Of a stretch of DNA of 11,636 nt, positions 7,301 through 11,636 are shown in pieces; position 1 is the stretch's first letter; each line of letters begins with the position of its first letter. Both the position numbers and the translations under genes were made by a program. The notes under the pieces were generated by a model. That model saw only the letters and a program-made list of their open reading frames with translations, ran no database searches and was not told where the DNA came from. This DNA is from Pseudomonadota bacterium (GTDB lineage: Bacteria > Myxococcota > Bradymonadia > UBA4248). Location of the stretch: contig JAGACY010000004.1 of NCBI GenBank assembly GCA_017613855.1, forward strand, positions 1-11,636, read 5' to 3'.

Positions 7301-8028
7301 TCAATGCCAAAGACAATAGCGGCAAATCCGCTCTCATGTATGCAGTTGTCAAGCCGTGCGATGAAAAACTCGTCAAATTGCTCATAGCCAAAGGCGCAGA
7401 TGTGAATGCCAAAGATAATGACGGTACATCCGTTCTCATGCATGCGGCAGAAAGGGGCGGCCAAGAAGTCATCAAATTGCTCATAGCCAAAGGTGCGGAC
7501 ATCAATGACAAAGACAATGATGGCACATCCGTACTCGCTTATGGGGCTGCGGAGTGCAATGAAAACCTTATCAAGCAACTCATAGCCAAAGGTGCAGATG
7601 TGAATGCCAAAGACAATAAGGGCAAATCTGTTCTTATGTACACATCTGTTAGTGTGTATGGAGATGCATATGAAAAGTGCAGTGGCCCCATTGAACTGCT
7701 TATAAATAAAGGCGCGGATGTGCACGCCAAAGACAATGGCGGCAAATCCGTTCTCATGAATGCGCGCCAAACGGCAGAATACATCGAACATCTCATAGCC
7801 AAAGGTGCTGACGTCAATGCCCAAGATGACAACGGCAAATCCGTTCTCATGTATTCAATCCAAAAGTGTAATAGACGACTCATCGAACTGCTCATAGACA
7901 AAGGTGCAGACATCAACGCCAAAGACAATACGGGTAAATCCGTTCTCGAGTATGCTGCAGGATGCAACGAGGTGATTAAAGAATTGCTCAAAAATAAAGG
8001 GGCAAATGAAGAAAGAGCCGCAAACTGA
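4348..8028 (+). CDS. giant ankyrin-repeat lipoprotein, copy 1
   Basis: Exported protein of 1226 residues built mainly of ankyrin repeats, a protein-binding fold; partner unknown. A signal peptide ends L-T-A-G-C, with Cys36 the likely lipidated residue. Residues 37-111 are a Pro/Glu/Ala/Thr-rich linker. Residues 112-290 are a unique domain with C131-x-x-C134, C143, C149 and C251-G-C-S-E-C256. About two dozen ankyrin repeats follow: a divergent block (about 292-680) that alternates T-x-L-H and T-P-x-F repeats, a less regular part (about 690-955), and a uniform block (about 957-1220) with the core G-K-S-V-L-M-Y-A ... L-L-I-A-K-G-A-D-V-N-A-K-D. GGAG at 4336-4339 is well placed for the ATG at 4348. 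The next gene is its tandem paralogue. The type of signal peptide and the paired cysteines indicate a periplasmic or surface location, not a cytoplasmic effector. Confidence 0.9.
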   Translation: MLCKEILSLRRSHFSGITRLSSILLCMGISALTAGCNAPNVQQPLVNEVTQEAPSGEANGAATQSVPETAANEAKQPENGVSNDTAVVPETPQPALDNLPSGESKPESGHPNAETEVTDDRDAILEEIVKCYPCFANPKADKCNSSKECDGVEELVKNGTYLSRFFDNNQAAFDARLKILQKEIDECVDAFVNRETYTARSEPECDYVFGEYSTLRELQSEKADADWLKAHKLPDSYRIKNEKEWGFKSYCGCSECRNKSGYVITNSFDFAETNEELLPDIISVGTIELNKADEDGNTLMHRYGRNPAIAKALIEKGADLTLKNKDGKCAFYGIEESLRRELILSGLDTSKVINSDGNTTLHSYANDVEVAKVLIQSGADVHQKNEEGRTPIFYARSVDAFKLLIDRGADIKALDNHHHTLLHAALNTEILSFLHGLGLDVNAQNDDGRTPIFFADSMDALKWYIDHGADVKVTDKHGNNLLHSKAFNSEMRGMMLNYNLDINAQNDEGQTPLFLVDLKNTDLLSAYIKAGADINAEDKLGNTIAHYQFAPKDSWELLLQSGFNINTKNDRDEPAWFVRYKQECLGAGDRVVDSWELGKQEEELLDAYLVHGADVHVHDDHGNTLLHRTLKCDIKDDKEIDCYDESLQFSKSRIEKLIKAGIDVNERNEEGYTPIFSCIYKEASWLAQYDDDCFNLLKELGADIHATTNKGDNLFTECIREACNYYNLLFKNQLHQNLSETTIQLALEAYKKTVFDRDATCRSVQTYDPADDGIDEYCWSYLEDQQLLPLMMDYGLDLKDGYMCILGAPKAETNEQKQKVADVINEKICGGGCTAFNQRNWSESEIDRFIRAGADINTQDDEGKTPLMKNGIDFDGTDAGPYDCINVNKITQFVKNGADINLRDHDGKTILNYVIHLLNDGSNSYCPGTPCGLSAECNIDIVSYLIKNGADVSSRIGNGETILMYATDHCNEKLIKQLINKGADVNAKDNSGKSALMYAVVKPCDEKLVKLLIAKGADVNAKDNDGTSVLMHAAERGGQEVIKLLIAKGADINDKDNDGTSVLAYGAAECNENLIKQLIAKGADVNAKDNKGKSVLMYTSVSVYGDAYEKCSGPIELLINKGADVHAKDNGGKSVLMNARQTAEYIEHLIAKGADVNAQDDNGKSVLMYSIQKCNRRLIELLIDKGADINAKDNTGKSVLEYAAGCNEVIKELLKNKGANEERAAN
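7213..8010 (+). repeat. uniform ankyrin-unit tandem repeats in copy 1
   Basis: About eight tandem units of roughly 96-120 bp encode the sequence G-K-S-V-L-M-Y-A plus a variable stretch and L-L-I-x-K-G-A-D-V-N-A-K-D. The DNA is also similar from unit to unit, with recurring strings such as CTCATAGCCAAAGGTGC and GCCAAAGACAAT. This points to recent unit duplication. Unit lengths differ because of insertions in the variable loop, such as the eleven-residue V-S-V-Y-G-D-A-Y-E-K-C stretch. Confidence 0.75.
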
Positions 8029-8036
8029 ATTGTATT

Positions 8037-8117
8037 AAAAACGCCAACGTCCGGCGTATCGCTTTGCGATAGCCGGCCGCTATGCGCGTCCGTATGCCGC
8101 AGGCATAGGCGCGCCAC
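8037..8117 (+). repeat. hairpin element D between the ankyrin paralogues
   Basis: The element begins 9 nt after the stop codon of the first ankyrin gene. Its first hairpin has arms 8051-8062 and 8066-8076 with loop TTT and an unpaired G at 8056. The second has arms 8090-8098 and 8102-8109 with loop GCA and an unpaired G at 8092. The first half matches element B and the second half matches the end of element A, so it is a mosaic. It may act as a transcript end or stabiliser between the two genes. There is no T-run, so a standard intrinsic terminator is not supported. Confidence 0.7.
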
Positions 8118-8172
8118 CATTAAAAGATTCATGGTAATTTCGGCGAAAATTATGATGTATCATTTTAAATGT

Positions 8173-8218
8173 TATAGTAATCACGGCAGTCTTATGAAGT
8201 TATGTAAGCATGTATAAT
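8173..8218 (+). promoter_or_regulatory. candidate promoter region of the second ankyrin gene
   Basis: Two -10-like boxes are seen: TATAGT at 8173-8178, aligned with the box before copy 1, and a perfect TATAAT at 8213-8218 that copy 1 lacks (TGAAAT there). Neither has a strong -35 box. If the second is used, the leader would be only about 20 nt and just contain the ribosome site. The two paralogues may therefore be expressed differently. Confidence 0.3.
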
Positions 8219-8244
8219 CCTTATCCCAAATGGAGCCATCAATC

Positions 8245-11200
8245 ATGATACATTTTAAAGGCATTTTGTCCCGGGGAAGCTTTCATTTTCTAAGAATAAC
8301 CCGGATTTCATCTTCTCTGTTGTGTATGGGAACTGCGGCCCTTGCTGTTAGCTGCCATGTCCAGACAGTTATCCCCAATCCCCCTGGGGTAGGTCAACCT
8401 GATGCAGAAACTGAGGTTACAGACGACAGGGATGCGATTTTGGAAGAACTCGTCAAGTGTTATCCATGCTTTGCAAATCCAAAAGCGGATGAATGCAATT
8501 CGGATAAGGCATGCGATGGTGTTGAAGAATTGGTTAAAAACGGAACCTATCTGAATCGATTTTTCGAGAACAACCAGGCCGCTTTTGATGCAAGGCTTAA
8601 AATATTGCAAGAAGATATCGACTCATGTGTAGATGAATATGTCAATCCAGAACAATACAGTGCACGTTCAGACCCAGAGTGTTATTATGTATTGGATGAA
8701 TACAGTTTGCTTGGGGAACTTCAATCGGAGAAAGCGGATGCAGATTGGCTTAAAGCGCATAAACTGCCAGATAACTATAGACTTAAAAATACAAAAGAAT
8801 TGGAATTTAGAGAATATTGCGGATGCAGCGAATGCCGCAACAGTTCTGGTTATGAGATTACGAATTCTTTTGAATTTGATGAAAATAATGAAAAAATACT
8901 CCCGGATATCATATATGCTGAGACGATCGAGTTGGATAAAGCAGATGAAGAAGGCAATACACTGATGCATCGATATGGTCGTAATCCGGCAATTGCTAAA
9001 GCGCTCATTGAAAAAGGGGCCGATTGGACGCTGAAGAATAAGGACGGCAAGTGCGCATTTTACGGTATCGAAGATTCGCTTCGCCGCGAATTGATTTTAT
9101 CGGGGCTGGATACGAGCAAAGTGATCAATTCCGATGGCAATGCGGTGCTTCACACTTATGCGAACGATATTGAAATCGCAAAAGCACTTATCAAGAACGG
9201 CGCTGATGTGCATCAGAAAAATAAGGCGGGACGCACGCCCATTTTTTATGCCCAAAGCGTGGATGCATTTAAGCAGCTGATAGAGAATGGTGCGGACATC
9301 AAAGCTGTGGACAATCATCACAATACCTTGCTTCATGCTGCTTTAAACCCAGAAGTTCTGTCATTTCTGCATGGGCTGGGGCTGGATATTAATGCACAAA
9401 ACGATGACGGTCAGACGCCGATTTTCTTTGCAGAAAGTGCGGATGCTTTAAAATGGTATATCGATCACGGCGCTGACGTCAAAGTGACAGACAAACACGG
9501 CAACAACCTGCTGCATTCGAAAACGTTTAATCCAGAAATGCGCGGGATGATGTTAAATTACAATTTAGATATCAATGCCAAAAACGAGGAAGGCCAAACG
9601 CCTTTGTTCTTTGTCGATCTTAAGAATACAGATTTACTTTCGGCCTATATCAAAGCCGGTGCGGATATCAATGCCAGAGACAAACATGGCAATACGATTG
9701 TACATTACCAGTTTGCGCCCAAAGAATCCTGGAAACTGCTTTTACAATCGGGCTTTCATATCAACACGAAAAACGACCAAAAAGAGCCCGCCTGGTTTGC
9801 ACGCTATAAACAAGAATGCATACAATCCGGCCACAGTTGGCATGCGTACTACGATGATGAAGATGAAGAAAATATATTGGATGCATATCTTGAACTTGGT
9901 GCGGACGTCAATGTTCATGACAAGTATGGCAATACGCTGCTTCATCGAACGCTGAAATGTGGTAAAATAGGTGACAAAGAGATCGATTGTTACGATGAAT
10001 CTTTACAATTTAGTAAATCACGGATTGAAAAGCTGATCAAAGCCGGTATTGATGTCAACGCTCGCAATGAGGAAGGCTTTACCCCCATTTTTAGCTGTAT
10101 TTCTCATGATGATGGTCTCGGTGAATTGAATAAAGAGTGCTTTAATCTTTTAAAAGAACTTGGGGCAGATATTTATGCCACGAGCAACAAAGGCGATAAT
10201 TTGTTCACAGAATGCATTCGCAAAGGATGTACCGATTATGATTTTAGGGGGGGCTATCCTCTAATCTTTGAAAACCAACTGCACAAAAACTTGTCCGAAA
10301 AGACGATTCAGCGTGCGCTTGAAGTTTATAAAGAAGCTGTGTTTGGTCGTGATGCGGAGTGCAGATGGTGGGATATTTATGATCCGCTCGCTGATGTTGA
10401 ATGTGGTTTTTATTATGCAGATAAGAAGTTATATCCCCTCATGATGGATTGGGGGCTTGATCTAAAAGACGGCTATATGTGCATTCTCGGAGTGCCGGAA
10501 GCAAAAACGGATGATCAGAAACAAAAGATTGCAGCCGTCATCAACGAAAAAATATGCGGCGAGGGGCGCACGGCGTTAAATCAAAGAGATCAATGTGTCA
10601 GCTGTTTTGTTCATGCCGGCGCGGATATTAATACCCAGGATGATGATGGCAAAACGCCGTTGATGAAGAATGGCATCGGTTTCGAAGCTATGGATCAAGC
10701 GACGTATGACTGTATTGATGTGGATTCTATTATTTGGTTTGTAGAAAACGGCGCGGATATCAATCTGCGAGATAATGCCGGCAAAACGATTCTGAACTAT
10801 GTGCTGGACTTAGATGACACTTATTGTCGGGATACCCCTTGTTATGATGGAGAGAAATGTAATATCGATATTATTTCCTATTTGATTAAGAATGGTGCGG
10901 ACGTCAATAGCCGCAACCGGGGCAAAACATATCTCATGTATGCGCTCGATATGGGCAATGATAAATACATCAAACAACTTATACACAAAGGTGCGGATGT
11001 GAATGCCAAAGACAAAGACGGCAAATCGGTACTCGCTTATGCAGCCGGGGGCGATGAAGCTATCATCAAATTGCTCATACACAAAGGCGCGGACGTCAAA
11101 GCCAAAGATAACAAAGGCAAATCGGTACTCGCTTATGCAGCCGGGTGCGATGAAGCTATCGTCAAATTGCTCATAGACAAAGGCGCGGACGTCAAAGCCA

Positions 11201-11636
11201 AAGATAACAAAGGCAAATCCGTACTCATGTATGCTACCGAAGAGGGCAATGAAGCACTCATCGAACAGCTCATAGAGAAAGGCGCAGACATCAATGCCAA
11301 AGACAATGACGGCAAATCCGCTCTCATGTATGCTGTCGAAAAGGATCATGAAAAACTCATCAAACAGCTCATAGAGAAAGGCGCAGACGTCAATGCCAAA
11401 GATAGCACGGGTAAATCCGTTCTCGTGTATGCGGTCGAAAAATATACAAGTGAATTCTACAAAGATATTAACAAGAGTGAATTCATCGAACTGCTCATAG
11501 CCAAAGGTGCAGACGTCAATGCCAAAGACAATACAGGTAAATCCGTTCTCGTGTATGCGGTCGAAAAATATACAAGTGAATTCTACAAAGATATTAACAA
11601 GAGTGAATTCATCGAACTGCTCATAGCCAAAGGTGC
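8245..11636 (+). CDS. giant ankyrin-repeat lipoprotein, copy 2 (3' end outside window)
   Basis: Open from ATG 8245 (GGAG at 8232-8235) to the window edge: 1130 complete codons plus two bases, with no stop. It is a paralogue of the preceding gene, with the same order of parts. The signal peptide ends A-V-S-C (Cys37). The linker is only about 15 residues, 59 shorter overall than in copy 1. The unique Cys domain (about 53-230, with C-Y-P-C and C-G-C-S-E-C) and the alternating ankyrin block are preserved, often at about 90% DNA identity. The middle part differs more, including six extra residues around a run of seven G (10247-10253). From about residue 892 the repeats become uniform, as in copy 1, and the last units are longer. 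The array is still in progress at the window end, so the total length is unknown. A role as a surface or periplasmic binding protein is inferred. Confidence 0.88.
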   Translation, partial: MIHFKGILSRGSFHFLRITRISSSLLCMGTAALAVSCHVQTVIPNPPGVGQPDAETEVTDDRDAILEELVKCYPCFANPKADECNSDKACDGVEELVKNGTYLNRFFENNQAAFDARLKILQEDIDSCVDEYVNPEQYSARSDPECYYVLDEYSLLGELQSEKADADWLKAHKLPDNYRLKNTKELEFREYCGCSECRNSSGYEITNSFEFDENNEKILPDIIYAETIELDKADEEGNTLMHRYGRNPAIAKALIEKGADWTLKNKDGKCAFYGIEDSLRRELILSGLDTSKVINSDGNAVLHTYANDIEIAKALIKNGADVHQKNKAGRTPIFYAQSVDAFKQLIENGADIKAVDNHHNTLLHAALNPEVLSFLHGLGLDINAQNDDGQTPIFFAESADALKWYIDHGADVKVTDKHGNNLLHSKTFNPEMRGMMLNYNLDINAKNEEGQTPLFFVDLKNTDLLSAYIKAGADINARDKHGNTIVHYQFAPKESWKLLLQSGFHINTKNDQKEPAWFARYKQECIQSGHSWHAYYDDEDEENILDAYLELGADVNVHDKYGNTLLHRTLKCGKIGDKEIDCYDESLQFSKSRIEKLIKAGIDVNARNEEGFTPIFSCISHDDGLGELNKECFNLLKELGADIYATSNKGDNLFTECIRKGCTDYDFRGGYPLIFENQLHKNLSEKTIQRALEVYKEAVFGRDAECRWWDIYDPLADVECGFYYADKKLYPLMMDWGLDLKDGYMCILGVPEAKTDDQKQKIAAVINEKICGEGRTALNQRDQCVSCFVHAGADINTQDDDGKTPLMKNGIGFEAMDQATYDCIDVDSIIWFVENGADINLRDNAGKTILNYVLDLDDTYCRDTPCYDGEKCNIDIISYLIKNGADVNSRNRGKTYLMYALDMGNDKYIKQLIHKGADVNAKDKDGKSVLAYAAGGDEAIIKLLIHKGADVKAKDNKGKSVLAYAAGCDEAIVKLLIDKGADVKAKDNKGKSVLMYATEEGNEALIEQLIEKGADINAKDNDGKSALMYAVEKDHEKLIKQLIEKGADVNAKDSTGKSVLVYAVEKYTSEFYKDINKSEFIELLIAKGADVNAKDNTGKSVLVYAVEKYTSEFYKDINKSEFIELLIAKG
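11020..11211 (+). repeat. 96-bp ankyrin tandem repeat (two near-identical units)
   Basis: Units at 11020-11115 and 11116-11211 differ at only three bases by my reading: GGC/TGC, ATC/GTC and CAC/GAC codons. A third, more diverged unit starts at 11212. Each encodes 32 residues containing G-K-S-V-L-A-Y-A-A-G. All three differences change the amino acid, whereas silent sites are identical, which indicates very recent duplication. Confidence 0.85.
11410..11636 (+). repeat. exact 126-bp tandem repeat running off the window
   Basis: The 101 bases 11536-11636 are identical to 11410-11510, giving a period of 126 bp (42 codons), and the second copy is cut by the window end. Each unit is an ankyrin repeat with an extra loop (T-S-E-F-Y-K-D-I-N-K-S-E-F) containing AGTGAATTC twice. 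Confidence 0.9.

Noticed and set aside
7096..7824. 242-codon antisense frame over the ankyrin repeats, and a similar one at 10810-11349
   Set aside because: Repetitive codon use leaves the antisense frame without stops; the repeated peptide simply mirrors the ankyrin units.
4348..11636. Ankyrin proteins as effectors delivered into eukaryotic cells
   Set aside because: Both carry lipoprotein signal peptides and cysteine pairs suited to the cell envelope, and no secretion-system gene is present in the window.

Overview
The window looks like an accessory, surface-protein region of a diderm bacterium. All four clear genes encode exported proteins with lipoprotein-type signal peptides, and no housekeeping, RNA or mobility gene is visible. 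Large arrays of six-cysteine modules on lipoproteins beginning C-D-D-D or C-G-E-D, together with very long ankyrin lipoproteins, remind me of Myxococcota/Bradymonadota-type (former deltaproteobacterial) genomes. That assignment is an inference; the sequence contains no taxonomic marker.

Layout. Positions 1-366 are intergenic and contain a GC-rich multi-hairpin element (A). On the minus strand lie two cysteine-rich lipoproteins: 367-2025 (552 aa, eight six-Cys modules plus a C-terminal domain) and 2250-3518 (422 aa, with a dense Cys-x-x-Cys/Pro segment). An intergenic region of about 830 bp (3519-4347) separates them from the plus-strand genes and carries hairpin elements B and C. On the plus strand lie two tandem paralogues, giant ankyrin-repeat lipoproteins: 4348-8028 (1226 aa) and 8245 to beyond the window end (1130 codons visible). 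Hairpin element D lies between them. The second paralogue has no stop codon in the window and is read from its sequence directly.

How it fits together. The two ankyrin genes, with about 200 bp of upstream sequence including a hairpin element, are copies of one ~3.9 kb unit. They differ by a 59-codon linker deletion, by several divergent patches and by expansion of near-identical ~96-126 bp ankyrin units at the 3' end. The array is still open at the window edge. Both cysteine-rich lipoproteins use related modules with the pattern C-x-E-C ... C-x-x-G-x-W ... C. I infer a set of secreted or outer-membrane, disulfide-stabilised binding proteins evolving by repeat gain, loss and conversion. No enzyme or target is identifiable.

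The least explained signal is the intergenic hairpin family. Seven hairpins in four mosaic elements share a stem with one unpaired G immediately before T-A (5' arm C-G-T-A-T, 3' arm A-T-A-G), while the surrounding stem bases change together. This looks like an REP-like repeat family of a kind I do not recognise.
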